Origin: Sympetrum striolatum | Lineage: Eukaryota > Arthropoda > Insecta > Odonata > Libellulidae | Direction of reading: 5' to 3' | DNA: 64,000 nt | NCBI GenBank assembly: GCA_947579665.1 | Contig: OX388349.1 | Span: 20,864,459 to 20,928,458, forward strand | Shown: one piece after another, positions 1 through 13,230 of the stretch | How positions within the stretch are numbered: position 1 is the stretch's first letter | Layout: every line of letters starts with the position of its first letter | Made by a program: the position numbers and the translations under genes | The notes under the pieces: generated by a model | The model's database searches: none | Seen by the model: only the letters and a program-made list of their open reading frames with translations | What the model was told of the DNA's origin: nothing

Positions 1-2080
1 ACAGTGGCTCATTAGTTATATCCAGAGTAACAGAAATGTAAAAATGTAGTTTAGGGCAGTTAAGGACGTGGGATAAATAACTCAAAGGATATCCACAGAT
101 ATATTTATGCTAAATAAACATAATTCAATTTTCTTATCTGTTTTTGAGGATCTTTGAGATGACAGTCAAATCTGAGATACCAAATAAGCTACTATCATTT
201 GAATTTATATATTATAAAAATTATTTCGTGAACTCTAGATCGTTGTAGATCATAGAGAGCAGTGAAAGATTTTTAAAGATCCTCAATCTAAATACATTGA
301 AAAAAATTTGAGCACCCTCAATAGCAATATAAGGAAAAATTTTGCTCTAAATTTTCATCACTTTATTTGGTTCTTTCCAAAAATTTGTCCTCCACTACTT
401 TGGAACGGAACGTAAGCAAATACTCTAAAGCTCTTTGGCCGTCGATTAGAATTTAAATCCCCGAAGGTGAGTAAAAGTCGTAAAGACCCCCCCTGGGAGT
501 ACATTTCCGTAAGATTCGCTCTCCAAACATCGCCTTAAAGCCACTTGATATATAGTCGGCGAGGAGAAGGAGCAGAGCTAGAGGGAAGCCAGCTAGAAAT
601 GGACATGCACCGAAATTACCATAGTTATCAGCGGCCTGGAGGAGTCTGGGGATCAAGAGAGGGGTCCTCGGAAATATAGCACAAACGGTACGGGAAGAAA
701 GGCCATCGGTATAAGTCAAGGAGCCGAGCAGTGGAGGATAAAAAAGCGGAGGTTGGAAGGGGTGTTTAAGGTCTATCTGAGGGTCGCAGAGGACTGGAAT
801 GGGGTGTTTCGGACCTTCGAATGCGGGAAGATGCTTTTCCTCGGAGGGAGGAAAAAATAGCGGAAATCTTGGGCTAGATCTGTGTATGATGCGGTCGTTT
901 CAGAGGAGAGGAAGAGGGTATGAATACCGGGGTTGTTTCTCTCGTGGGAATTTTATGACGTAGTTCGTTTCTATTTCACGGCTAAAGAGGCGGTATTCTC
1001 CTTATCAAGAGGTGATCTGAGGAAGTGAGGGGGAGAAAAAAGTTTCCTTCGAGGCACGCGATTTGCTGTAATGTACCGGTCTCGTAATGAAGTGACTATA
1101 AACATCGAGGCCTATTTCCAACTGCTGTGAACGTGTTTTGGAAAAGAGAAGTTGACCTCCTAAGCCCTGAAAATGAAATCTTATGTGTTGTGTCCGACTC
1201 CAATCTGAGTAATTCGAAGCAATCGCGTATGTGTCATAGAATTATGTTGTTATACTAGTGTGTTCTTATGTGCATACCATAACCTATGTTGTTTAGGAGA
1301 AAATTATTACCTGATGTTTAAAAATGTGAATAGTGTAAAATACTTATTTTCATAATTGCAATGGGGCTAGAGATAAATTCTGCCAGAAGAAATATAAGTT
1401 ATCAGCGTTGGTTGGAGGGAAAGAATAGAAAAAAATAAATATTTATTTTTGTCAACAGATTTGATGTAAATACCTCCAAATTTGGTGGAAGTAAGTCGTT
1501 GATATATTAGAATGAATAACGTTGTCACGGAATTTTATATTTACATTAAAATTGGCATTTTCAATCAATTTAACGTTGAATTTCAATAAATTTCACTCTT
1601 TAGGATTTTGGTTATAAAAACATTTCCTTTATCTACCAAATCACTAAATTATAGTTATATTACCTAGCAGGCATGATGTTCATATGGAATGAATTTATAA
1701 CAGGGTATATCTTTCTGAACCAGGCCTTTAATATTGAGACATAAATTAAAAATTAACTAAATTAGGTTATCAGAGAATAAAAAAATTCCATCCAACGATG
1801 TGATAAAGCTTGGGGCTACCATAATTTAATTCTTATGGAGAAGATAAATGTGGAAATTAATAAATAAATCTCTCTAAGGTAAATGCTAACAACATTAAAC
1901 ACCAAAACATATCTAAGCAATCTTCTCAAATTATACCTTGTAACAAACACGATTAAACACTTTTTCAATTAAGGATATATCTTGTTTTCATCATTCTTAA
2001 TACATTATTACATAAAAACTAAACGAATGAAAATGGGAAACTGCAAAGGATAAATTGACATGAAAATAAGTCTGAAATTA
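1..2080. other. AT-rich non-coding DNA with one G+C/purine-richer island
   Basis: No gene is recognised. Most of the stretch is AT-rich with stops in all frames. Positions about 430-1070 are richer in G and A and contain short open frames, but none shows a known domain or a convincing ATG context. Confidence 0.6.
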
Positions 2081-2140
2081 CGAAGACGGGAACCCAGGTC
2101 TTCCAATTCCATTACAGCTACTCCAAGGGTATCTTATGCA
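2081..2140 (-). repeat. tRNA-like SINE fragment
   Basis: Read on the minus strand, this segment has a GGAGTAGCTGTAATGG stretch, then GGAAGACCTGGGTTCCCGTC, the arrangement of a tRNA-derived SINE head with a degraded B box (GGTTCCCGTC against GGTTCGANTCC). The A box is weak and no tail or target duplication was identified. It could be a chance B-box-like match. Confidence 0.35.
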
Positions 2141-2149
2141 GTTTTAAGG

Positions 2150-3160
2150 AAACTTTGACGTCAAAGATAAGAAATATACCTAATTAGAGTATTTAACTAA
2201 CTTTCTAAGTCTCCTTAAATTAATATTCGCCTTATCGTTGTTTTTCACCTCGAATGAGCCCTATTTTCAAGTGTATGAAGCTAAGGAAACTCTTAAATTT
2301 TCAAATATTTTACTCGTCATAGATACAAAAATTGGGTCATTAAAAAAATCATTCTTTATAAAACACAGTCATGACTTCTAATTAAAATTATCGCGGAAAA
2401 CACAATTAAAAACGAGAAAATTAATTAACGATGTAGCTGATTCCGAAACGCCGCAAACTCGCCAGGAATTTAATTGTTAAATTTGAGGAAAACCCGTAAC
2501 GTTTAGAGTCGCAAAACAGAGCGGTAGCCTTTGTGCCGAGTAGCTAGAATCAAAATTCGAAATAAAAGAAAAATAGGAGGGGAGAAAGAGATTGAAGAGT
2601 GAAACACTTAATTCTGTCGCATTCCAAAAATAATCGGTCGGTAAAATCTCCGGCATAAATAAGGTAGGAATTTCTCGCTCGAAAAATTTCGAATTTTCTC
2701 GGATAAAAAACAAATCCGGAGCTAATTGGCTGTCCCCAACAACCGAAAACTCGCGCCGAGTTAAATAGGGAGAAAATCGCGATGAGTTATGAGCGGATAA
2801 GGAAATTAAAAACGCATTACAATTCCGACCATGAAACACCCGATCTTTTCTGGAGTTGGGAAAAGGAGGGGAAGCCGTAGGGGAAGGAGATTTCCAAGAA
2901 TCTGTGGGGTGAATGGGAAATGCAACGAGAGGAGATTAAGGAACGCCCCCAATACAGTCATTGGAAAGAGAATATTCTACTGAATAGTATGGGGGCAGAT
3001 TCCGAGAGATTTGGGTTACATTATCATACGGATAAGGGAATGGTGAGGGAATGCGACGAAATAACTTAAGGCATAACATTAAAAAAATAAAACAGCACGT
3101 ATTACATTTATTAAATATAAAAATGTTTCCACAGTTGATGTTAGATTGACAAATTACTCC
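2150..3160. other. Non-coding DNA, no feature seen
   Basis: AT-rich DNA with a moderately G+C-richer portion around 2440-3060. A minus-strand open frame of about 120 codons there has low-complexity composition and resembles no known family. Confidence 0.5.
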
Positions 3161-3164
3161 AATT

Positions 3165-3362
3165 TTATTCGTTTTTTATTTTTTTTGTTCACAATGCCTT
3201 ACAAATATTTAGTAGGTAACTTCAGAAGCAGGCATAAATAATAACAATGCACAGATACACACACCCACTCTCTTAACTGAAAATTGAAAATTGCCGAGAT
3301 TCAAACCCAGCACATAGGAGATTGGAGCGCTAGCATGTTAAACGTTACACCTTACCGTGTGT
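3165..3362 (-). mobile_element. tRNA-derived SINE
   Basis: On the minus strand the element begins near 3362 with a tRNA-like head: a degenerate A-box region (GGTGTAACGTTTAACATG), then CGCTCCAATCTCCTATGTGC, then a B box GGGTTTGAATCTC (plus-strand positions 3296-3308). A tRNA-unrelated body follows, ending in an A-rich tail (T-rich on plus, 3162-3190). Head, body and A-rich tail in that order are the usual SINE structure. The family is not identified and target duplications were not resolved. Confidence 0.55.
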
Positions 3363-3364
3363 TT

Positions 3365-4895
3365 TCTTGAGGTGGAAATCTACTTCTGTGATCAAAATAA
3401 ACAGTTTTTTGTTTACTAAACTAAACATTTTTCTTTTTATATTTCCTTTCTATTTCCAAATAACATGTTAAAAATCCGATGAATATTACTTTTATATTTT
3501 GGTTTTATAGATTTCTATCGATGTTAAGATTTCTAAGTCCCAATTTCTCCCAATAAAGACGTCTGTATGTATTTTATGAGAATTTTGCAAAATATGTTTT
3601 AAATATTATAAAGGAAGCTAACGATGGAACGAAGGACAGCTTTTCCTCAAAACATAGGTATGGAAAGTACAAAGGAATAACATTATCAAACAAAAATCAA
3701 ACACCTCTACCCCCAATCAAAACTTATATTATAAAATACAGCTCTAGTTCGCAACGGATCTTATATCACATGGCTGCTCGCCCTTGTATTTTATGCTATT
3801 ACGACGCTTAAGCGCACTGTGCGGTTGCCTGTATTCATGGGGCACCTGTTACAAAGGTGCGAAATCAGAGGTCGATGGTGAAATTGCCGCTTTTCCAAAT
3901 GAGTACGAGTGATTCATTTCTGAATAACCCTTCATGATATATAATCAACAAAATTTGGTTTCGTAAATTTATAATTTCATCATGCAGGTAATTGACCTAT
4001 TGCTTTTTTGTATCGCTTTACATCTAAGCATATCTTTAAGAATTGAATCGCTAAAATCAGTCTTCAAATTATATTAATTTCCTAAACAATTACACCGTAG
4101 TGTACAAAAGCAGATGGTGACGATAACTTACACTACATTGAACAACTAACAAAAACAGTTTTTCGAAATTCAACGTATAAAAGTACAGAACACGTATGTT
4201 AACTGTGTGTGACCTCTATGCATGATACAAATTCTTCATAAAAGAAATATTGCCAATATGCATACAAAGAGCAATTCTGAATTCATTCCTAAATTAAAAT
4301 AGCATTTTGATGATAGCTGAGAGGTGCACGACAGAAAAAATAAACACAAATCGCGTTCGATCAAAAATTCCTTTTGGAAGCATTATTTTCCGATATCACT
4401 GTCCACAATTGCATTACGAACATCTGCCCACATAACATACAATCCGTATTCGAGACAAAAGCCTCGATCCCAAATATTCTTGCGAGTGGCCGTAAAAGAT
4501 TTCGTCTGTCCGATCGTTTAAATTTCCATAAATCTTTCCCAATCAATCTCCCGGCACAATAACACATCCAAAGGCTGCAGCGAATACGAAAAATAAACAT
4601 GAATGCAAATCACACTTCCAGAGAGATTCACTTCCCCCTCAAATCCCCGCGCAATTCCACATCTCGATTCGACTCACGCTTCGTCAAAAATTTCCGACGC
4701 AACTCGGGGCATTCAATCAAAAGTTCGTCACGTGTCCTCTGCTTCGTAAAACCACCACAATGCACGAGGCGCCACCTAATCTTCTCCGTTCACACGCGAG
4801 GCACTTGGAAGTCTCAAAAGGAGAAAAATGATGCGAAGAGATGCCTCTCTCCCTTAGCGCAACCCTTACTTAACCTGAGTCCAAGAAATCCCCCT
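3365..4895. other. Non-coding DNA
   Basis: AT-rich DNA, becoming C- and T-rich after about 4590. Short overlapping open frames at 4320-4900 have no recognisable domain. No RNA gene or repeat was recognised. Confidence 0.5.
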
Positions 4896-5058
4896 TAAGG
4901 ATTCTCTCTCTCTGTCTGTCTCCCTCTTATCTCTCTCCCTCTTCTAATCTTCCTTTCTCTCACTCATCTGCCTCTCTCCTCTTCCTATTCACTCCTGTTA
5001 AACGCTCTTGTCACTTCCTTTGTCCTTCTCTCTCCCTTTCACGCCTTCTTTCTTTTGA
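4896..5058 (+). repeat. Polypyrimidine tract
   Basis: About 160 bases composed almost entirely of C and T, with CTCTCTCT, CTGTCTGTCTCC and TCTCTCCCTCTT runs. This is low-complexity DNA. Such tracts can serve as splice-type pyrimidine tracts or form triplex DNA, but no exon is recognisable beside it. Confidence 0.7.
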
Positions 5059-5059
5059 A

Positions 5060-5814
5060 TAAATATTGTTAATTTACATTTCTTACGTTTCTTTATATCT
5101 TTATATTATATATAAAGTATTATATGTGTATATATATCTTTAACTGTATTTCAATAGTGTTTTTATTTTATTATCTATTCGGTCATACACAACTACGAAT
5201 ATTCGATATTCCTTTGAATTATAATACTTATTAGTTTAATTTTTCACCACTAATATTTCTTCCCGATTTATTTTTACTGAAAGTAATTTTATAGCGCATC
5301 GCGACTTTTAGGTGTATTTTATTCACTGCGTCATCATAGATATATAATATTGGAGGAACTTAAATTTATAAGGATATTTTTCTTTGCTGCCTAACTTTTA
5401 CTTCTTTTATAGACATTTATTTCTCTCGATGCAAAAGATGTATGGAGAAGTTGAAATTTGTTTACCATATACACTTTTCTTTTATGCTTTCCATTGATTG
5501 AATTATATTCACTTATTCATATTGTATTTTTCGCGTTAAATATCTACATTGGGTAGTAATATTTGAAATAATTTATAATCACCCTTCTTTATAGATTTTT
5601 AATTCCTCAGCTGGTCACAAATGACCCTTCAAATAACTCATTGGCCAACTATGATGTTATTAGCAATTATGATACTTAGATGGAAACATGTAAATCCTTA
5701 AATTGTCCAAATAGTTTATGTTAGATAAGCACATCAAATGGTAACGGAATATAAAAAAATTATGAACTTTCCGATACATTGGAAATTACATGGAATGAGA
5801 GGAAAAAAATTTAT
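5060..5814. other. AT-rich non-coding DNA, no feature seen
   Basis: Strongly AT-rich with no open frame of interest. Confidence 0.6.
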
Positions 5815-5886
5815 TTGCGATACTCGAACCCAGGTATTCCTCTTTCTGGGTGGATGCTCTTAACTTATTAAAGCTAACTCAGTTTG
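5815..5886 (-). repeat. tRNA-like SINE head fragment
   Basis: The minus strand reads GTTAGCTTTAATAAGTTAAGAGCAT (A-box-like), then CACCCAGAAAGAGGAATAC, then a near-perfect B box CCTGGGTTCGAGTATCG (plus positions about 5820-5834). A-to-B spacing fits a tRNA-derived head. It is unlikely to be a functional tRNA because no acceptor stem was found. Confidence 0.5.
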
Positions 5887-5889
5887 GAA

Positions 5890-7205
5890 AAGGATGAGTT
5901 TCGAGTCCAAACTATGTTAATATTTTTCACTTTTATTCATCTTAGAGAAATTTCGAAATTATCCAACTCCATATTTGACTTATTTATGAGTGAAAACACA
6001 AAAAAATAAATGCAACGTATTCTAGATTACAAAGAACCACTATATTTTCCATTCGTTAATGATGGTAAAAAAAATCCGTTCATACCCCATTACACTCGCA
6101 CAAATCCGCGTCACATTCAACCGAAGTGTTTTATATTCACGCATTCCGAGGAAAGATGTCTTCTCCAATTTCCAATCGTCCCTCCGACCAACTCCCGCCT
6201 TTCTTCTCCCACACACTCTCCTCCTCTTAAGGGACCTAATAAGGATGGGAATTGTGAGAGCCGAGTGGATATCCTTGTAATCTTAATGCGGGTTTGAAAC
6301 TTGAGGGAAAAGGGATTCTTGCCACCTGAAGAGGGGGTGAATGCGGTGTCCACACATAAGCGGGTTTCCAAGAGCGAAGGGTGATCTCTGAGAGGAGGCG
6401 AGGGGAGGGAGCGGGAATTGGAGTGGGAAAGTAGGGGAGGATAGTAGGGCAGCGATAGAATATACAGATACGTAAGGAGAACAATACTTTCCCCAAGACA
6501 AATTCGTTCTACATTTTTAATTCCAATGCTAGGGTACTGCTTTGAATTACTTCTAGATAAGAAATGGCCTTAGCTGTATCACAAACATTTCATTCACGAA
6601 AAGAATAATTTGCTTAAGTATTATTTTTAAAGTGGGCCAATTTCATTCAATGTATTTTTATGCAATTCTCATTCTTGCTATCTGCTTATTTTGATGAATA
6701 GAAGAAGAGTTTCTTAATGTTTTGTTGCAGGATACAAAGAAACGAATCCTTCTCTTACTTTTTTATCGGAATAGTTCGTATCAGAGATGCTATACAAATC
6801 ATTGAGGTATGAACCATGTTGTATAATGGCAATAATTTGAGTATATCAAATGCTAATGAAAGGGTTATTTATGGGGTAGTGGTACCGTTCCTACTTTTAG
6901 CTCACCCAGGCTAATTCGTGTTAACTTTTATTTAGACTTTCAGTTGCTTATGGCAGAGGGGGATAAGGATCAAAACTGATCTTCAGGTTAAATACTTAAC
7001 AGACAGGCAAATGTGTTGAATTTCCTTGTGATCAAAATAGTTCTTATTTATCTTTTAATGTAGGTACCGAAAGAATCACATACTCATTAGTATATCAGCA
7101 AGACATAAGCTTCAAATATACTACAGCATGATGAAAAAAGAGTAAATTGTTTATATTTAGGGTAATATAGCCACCGAAAGAAAGTTGAAAGCAAATGATC
7201 AGTAG
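5890..7205. other. Non-coding DNA with a C/T-to-G/A-biased island
   Basis: Positions 6170-6480 switch from C-rich to G/A-rich, giving several overlapping short open frames on both strands, a typical result of compositional bias. No gene or repeat was recognised. Confidence 0.5.
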
Positions 7206-7207
7206 TT

Positions 7208-7292
7208 TAGGGCGCCCGGTGAATTGGTCCCGGGGGAATTCGTACGCGGGGAATTCGCACTCGGGCAATTCGTACGCGGGGAATTGATCTCC
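7208..7292 (+). repeat. GC-rich 15-bp minisatellite
   Basis: About five imperfect copies of a unit close to CGGGGAATTCGTACG lie in a row, in an otherwise AT-rich neighbourhood. GAATTCGTACGCGGGG recurs exactly or with one change. The pattern resembles short subterminal repeats of DNA transposons, but no matching inverted terminus was found nearby, so the parent element is unknown. Confidence 0.65.
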
Positions 7293-7294
7293 TG

Positions 7295-10200
7295 CTCTGA
7301 TGTTGTACTACCAACTCAACCCAACTCTCCAAACCCACCCCCTCTCGGTTAATTTATTTATAACAGTAACCGGGTAAGGCCATCTGAAGAAGGACCTTTG
7401 AGGTAAGCGAATGCGTGAAAACCTAGCAGAAAATATTATTGATAAGTATTATTATAATTAGGCCAAAATTTAATTGTAATCCTAATAATAATAAATTGAA
7501 TTGGCCTTAATATCGGGAAGATTTTAATTATGCTAAGAGTCAAAACAGATTCTAAATGAATAAAGTAAATACCTAATCTTCCCAATTGAATGAGTATATG
7601 AATTTATGTCAATTACTGTAGGATGATGGGACAACAATCTTTAAACTCTTATTTGCAAAATACTTTCCAGGATCCAGATGTCCAGGATAAAATAAACCGG
7701 TAACCGAAGCTAGCGATAGGAAGAAGTTGAATATGAAAAATTGCATACAGATGGAAAATGAGAAAAGAATTGGTCATTTAGGACGGTATGAATGAATTGA
7801 AATGGAATGGAGACACAACCATCAGAAGGGATTTAGATGATGAAACTAAAGAGGGTGCGAGGGAGGAATGTATGATGAAAGAGGAAATGGGTGTAAGTCA
7901 GGGAAGAGAAAAAAACATAAGAGGTATAAGGGGAAGATGAGGGAATGGGATAAGAAGGGAGAGAGAGATGGTTAGGGGACACCAGTCGGAGGGATGGAGT
8001 TGGAATAGTTTATTGGGGTGGGTTACCAGGGAAACGAAGAGGAGGGTTGGAAGGGGACTCCCTGCTCCTTGGAAGTCTCCTTCAGCGCTCTTGAGTCTTG
8101 TTCAATGGGAGGAGTAAAGAGCTATTTAGTATACATGCACGTCACAAGAATATTGATAGTTTCGCAACCTTAAACATAGATAATTAACACGGCGTTAGGA
8201 CGTTACGCGCAGAGAAGTTCCAGCCAAGAGTCAAGGAAAATTTCAAAAGATGGAATTTTCACATTAAAAGGTAATGCTAAAAAGTTTAAACTCCAGGTTC
8301 AGTTCAGCTACGAGATGCTTTAAATTGGTGTATTTCACCCGATTAATATAAGTAAAATACACTTGGGAAAACAAATGAATCGTTAAAGTTTTTGAAGAAG
8401 GATTAGTTAAGAAGAAAAAATATCGTCATGTAGAATATTCAGAGCAATAAAAACCCACCTAGTACTAAAAGATAAATTAATGAAACGTAATGGAAGAATC
8501 TTCAGTTGAAACGAAGGTTCTCTTTTCTTTAATGCAAATAAAAATGCAGATATTCAACTGTAAAATCGTGAGCAACATGGCTTTTATTTTTATTTATTTT
8601 ATACTAAAGTTTTCGCAACCACTGGTTACCATATAGAGGAAATTCCAAAAGAGTGTGCTCATTATGTGCCAAAATATTCATTATATTTCAAAGGAGATCG
8701 TTCTATGTTACACTACATGCAAAGTTGATCATTAATACGTGGCAAAGGGTTGAGGTAACTTATCACATAAGGGCGTGCACCAAGGAACATTCCCAAGGAT
8801 ATTCATATGTATTAAGAATATACTGATTTTTTTCCCTCTTTCGGTGTACCTTGTATTATTTACATAGTTGGATAAATTCTCCCAGCTCTTTATTTAAATA
8901 AAAATTGCTTTTTAAGACAGAATTCCTCAAGTTAATTTAATTACCACACAATTTTACTCTCTCAATATAAGTATTACAAGAGTATTACGATATGATTCAA
9001 TAACAAAAATAAACATGTTTTACTGTTTTAAATGAAAAGGTATAGTATTTCCAGAGAAATTGATGGTATGTAAGTAAGATATAAGGTAAGTATGATGGGA
9101 CTAGCGGGGAATAATCTCCAGAAAAGTTTAATTTAGATTTTTTGCCAAGTCATACGATAAATATGTGGACCTCTATCCATGTAAATTGCACGCAATGAAA
9201 TGAGAAAAATGCAGCTTAGCAACAAATAACTCTAAACACCAGGAAGCCACACAAAAAAGATTCTGCAGCACCTCAATATTTTTACTAACTAGCTCTCAAA
9301 TTCCCGGATTCGCACACCTCAAGCAAATTCCAAAATCACTGCGCTTTTCTCTACCGTCTCGCTGACAGCATCGTTAAGCACCGCACTTGGGCAAAGTATT
9401 CGGCCGTCGGGAACATCCCACGCACGGTAATTATCAAAGTTACTCCCGTCAAACCCTCATCCTCTCCCAGACAAACGATGCATCTTTTGAAGAAAGAAGC
9501 AAACCGCCTGACACCTCTCAAGAGATTCGGTGGGAGGCCCGAAATCAACCTTGACGGGCCTTTGTAACGTCTTCGGAATGGGTGGAGAACTTAGCGGTAT
9601 CTCCCCTCTTCAAAGAGCACGGATCGGTTAGATTGCCACCGGTATCTCGCTTCTTGAGACGTACCTCTCTTCGGACCGATAAGGAGGTTCATTCGAAAAC
9701 GATATGCATGGATTCCGTTGCATCTCTCGCTATGGGACTGACAGGTAAATGGTCTCCTAAGGTAAAAAGACAGTGAATAGGAGCATTACGTACAAACTGT
9801 TTACTGTAATGCATCGGGTAGCAAAGAAAATTCGCTTCAGTGTCATTATCAACTATAGAGATTTCAATAAAAATCAAGTGATTTTTAGCGTAGATGATGG
9901 AGCCAATTTTCTCAAATTTTTGACAGAGTTAATGTTTGTGCGGTCGCTGGGTTACTAGTACCAAAGCATGTATGAAATTCGATTCAAGGACCCTTAAAAC
10001 GGAATGCTTACAACCTGAAATAATGTTTTATATCGGGATCTTTATTAGTCTGTTGTTGTTTCCCAAAATTTTTCTAATCGTATTACACTTTTAAAAACAG
10101 CTCAAAACACAAACTCTGCCATTATCCAGCTCTTTAGCATTATGAAAGTAATTTTTCTCTTCAAACTTAAGAAGAATCTTAGAGACGAGTGACGTAAGGC

Positions 10201-12050
10201 TTTCATTAAAATAATTAATAGCAGAAATGTTTTAGGGACATTCATTAGCCTAAAATCGTTGCATATATAGTATTTATATGGACTCGTAATAGTATTGTCT
10301 TTAAATCACAACTCATGTATAAATATAATATTACACTATAAGATTTCAGTATTAGAAACAGACGTTTAAATGCATCTTTATGACTAATTCCAATCAATCA
10401 TTTATCCTACATATATCAGAATATTGGCAGTGACTGACTGTATGCCCAAGGCTGCTACATATCCTACCTTAAAAGCAAATGATAAAAATTAATATTTAAA
10501 AAATAATAAGGGAGTGATTATAGCATAATGAGGAATACATTAAATAACATTGTAATACAGAATACAATAGCAAGGTAAATATCTTCTATAAGGAAAACTA
10601 TCCGAATAACAGTAAAATTTGTTAAGTAATTGTCGAATGGAGCTCTATTTCCTTGGAAGTAAGTAAGTTCCTTATTTACCTGGAAAGAGGGACAATTTCC
10701 CTGGCTATCAGGATAAAACAGGTTGGACGCAAAAGTATACTCTGGTCCTCTATCCGATTAAGCAACTTAATAGAAAACTCACGCCTCATTGGAGACGTAC
10801 AAAGACAAAGAAATGACAGGAAATTCTTTCGAGTTACAAAGAGTGGGGCAGATTCTCCCCCGGGGATAGTCTTGTCAGCGGCACGCACTCCCTCTGCAAG
10901 AAAGTACATACACGTCACGCATCCACCTTTCTCCAAAGAGGTCATTTCCTTGGACGCTGACCGCCTCGGGATGAGCCCAAAACATCCACTTAACTACGCC
11001 CGGTTTGCCTACCGAGTCATCTGCAGATGCTTGAACACGACGTACAAGAGGGCCCTTTCATCTTATAAATTCGAAGACGGGTCCATTTCTGACATCTCAA
11101 GACGAGGAATGAGGAAAAAGCGGATGATTATTCTTTGCGATGTTTTATCGAATATGTTTCCGAAAATAAGATGGATTGGTGGAACATGTACTCCTTTTCC
11201 AATTCGAAGTTACAGCTTTATAAATTTACTGAAATTTCTTTATAAACAATCAATTCTTAGTTACTTGTTGATTTTCTGAAATGAACTATAGGGAATGTAT
11301 ACGAATTTCCTTAGGGTATCATTAACAACTATTGAGTATCGTAAAACAGCAGCGACTACAATATATTTTCAAGATAAACTACTACGGAAATGAACTGTCA
11401 TATTTTTCTTCAGTATTATAGCATCTAATTCATTACTTTCTGTGTTTCTGTAATATTATGAATATAATTCTAAGTCAATTGAAATAATATTGAATTGGAC
11501 TATTAGAAATTTAAGAGATTATGTTATTTTTTAATGCTAACTTAGAGATTTTTTATTACAGATTCTCTCGGAAAATGTTTACTTGGGTATTTGTACATGC
11601 TATTTAGGACACTGTAGTGCGTTAATAATTGTTAAAGAATGTAATAGAACTTACTGAAACTCTTTTAACATTTGTAAATATTAATGATTTTTTCTTTCCA
11701 TAGCTAGTAGCAGAATTGTCGCTTTTCGTACACTGTATTTGTACGAATAAATTAAACAAAGAACTAATTACAACATTCATTCATTTTTAAGGAATAACTT
11801 TCTCAGTATACTTTATCTTTTGACGATTTTTGGAACTAAATTTTCGATTGTGGATTTTTAAAAACACGCCAATATTATTACAACTGACACATCACCATTA
11901 ATTTCTGTTACATCCTCAAGTTCATTTTATTTACTAGTGAGAAAAGGCAGTTCTTTGAAAACATTACCAAAATTATTTCCCTGTTTATATTTTTACGGCA
12001 GATTAACTCCACTGTACTCCTCCTCCAATGTACTCCTGTAACTTCGAAAG
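7295..12050. other. Non-coding DNA with three G+C-richer islands
   Basis: No gene is recognised. Positions about 7740-8115 are purine-rich (AGGGAATGGGATAAGAAGGG type sequence). Positions 9340-9780 and 10700-11130 are G+C-richer with many CpGs. The second of these holds a 208-codon open frame starting at 10653 with TTG. Its first ATG is about 100 codons in, and the sequence shows no known domain or periodicity, so it is not annotated as a gene. Confidence 0.5.
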
Positions 12051-12052
12051 TA

Positions 12053-12441
12053 CGAGGTGTGTTTTTAAAGTAAGGTCCCTTTGACCATAAGTAAACAACG
12101 AAAGGGTATTTTAAAAAAGTAAATTTATTTTCAGAAAGTACATACTTTACTCTATTTTTCGACATAGTTGCCAAGTTTGTTCAAACACTTATCATACCTG
12201 TCAACCAGTTTTAATGGAACAGGAACCAGGAACAGATGGTAATAAAAAAAATAAAAAATCTAAACAATAAAACGGACCTTACTTAAAAAACAATCCTCGG
12301 CGTGTTTTTTTTAAAACTTTTGGCAACTATGTTGAAAGATAGAGTAAAGTATGTACGTTCTGAAAATAAATTTACTTTTTTGAAATAACCTTTCGTTGTG
12401 TACTTATGGTCAAACGGACCTTACTTAAAAAACACGCCTCG
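12053..12441 (-). mobile_element. Rearranged mariner element flanked by TA
   Basis: A 389-bp segment with inverted termini CGAGGTGTGTTTTTAAAGTA (left) and ACTTAAAAAACACGCCTCG (right), flanked on both sides by TA (12051-12052, 12442-12443), the mariner target duplication. The left part is a minus-strand transposase 3' end with 3' terminus. The right part (about 12308-12441) is a second, inverted copy of the same 3' end, so both arms carry the C-terminal end of the transposase. A third terminus-like sequence lies inside (12272-12299). This indicates at least two mariner ends fused by internal deletion or nested insertion. It is non-autonomous. Confidence 0.8.
12152..12223 (-). pseudogene. Mariner transposase C-terminal remnant
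   Basis: The minus strand encodes a 23-residue tail ending KLVDRYDKCLNKLGNYVEK and a stop, the typical last residues of mariner transposases. The catalytic DDD domain is absent. The inverted partner on the plus strand (about 12315-12342) encodes only GNYVER and a stop. It is a deletion remnant and cannot encode a functional enzyme. Confidence 0.75.
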
Positions 12442-12444
12442 TAA

Positions 12445-13230
12445 TATCTCCACGGTGAGTAAGAAACGATTCCAAAACATCAACCACCCATGAACTCCTT
12501 TCCGAAAGCATTAGTTTCAAAACTGACATTCAAATTCAAAACACTCTGAAAACTATCGCGAGTCTTCCTAAAACAATTATGACTAAAGATTTCCCGATAA
12601 CCATCCACGGTTACCGAAGACGATTGGCAGTTTCTGACCTAACCCAACGCACAAATTTCCCCAATTCTGAGGAACTTTTTTCCTCGGGCGAACCTTTAAG
12701 ATCCCCCACCCAACTCCCTTAACCACCGACACCAAATACGCCCTCCGAATTCTTTCGCCTCAATTCGAAGGCCTAAGTGGCGGAGGAAAGAACGTGGGTG
12801 GGCGTACCATCCACGCCCAAGGATCCTCTCCTTTGAAACACCCAACCACTCCCACAAAAATGAAAAAAATATACATAAAAAGGGGGTGAAATGAGGGGAG
12901 GCTCGCTTTATTCCTCTTGTTGTTGGTGGGGAGACGAGCCGAAATATGAATGAAAAGGAGAGGGAAAAGAATTTCCCCAACTGTTCGGCGATTTCTCTCG
13001 CGTTTCCTTCGATAGATTGAATGCAAAATAGCAGCCTGGAAGCGGAATGGAAATAAGAACGAAGGGGTGAAATTGGAGGGTTAAAACGTTCAGAAAAAGG
13101 AAAAATACGGGTGGAGGGGAGTCTCCAGATGGTCTCTACTTTCCTTCGATTACGTCTTCGTCTCTTACTTTCTTATGTCTCCGTTCTGATACCTTTCAAG
13201 TTTTTCACTTTTACATTCATTTGCTGCTCT
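12445..13230. other. Non-coding DNA with a G+C-richer island
   Basis: Positions 12640-13130 are G+C-richer, C-rich and then G/A-rich, with overlapping minus-strand open frames of 88-94 codons that look compositional. No gene or repeat was recognised. Confidence 0.5.

Noticed and set aside
10653..11279. 208-codon open frame, the longest in the window
   Set aside because: It starts with TTG, has its first ATG about 100 codons in, shows no domain, and sits in a locally G+C-richer patch where stops are rarer. No splice or homology support.
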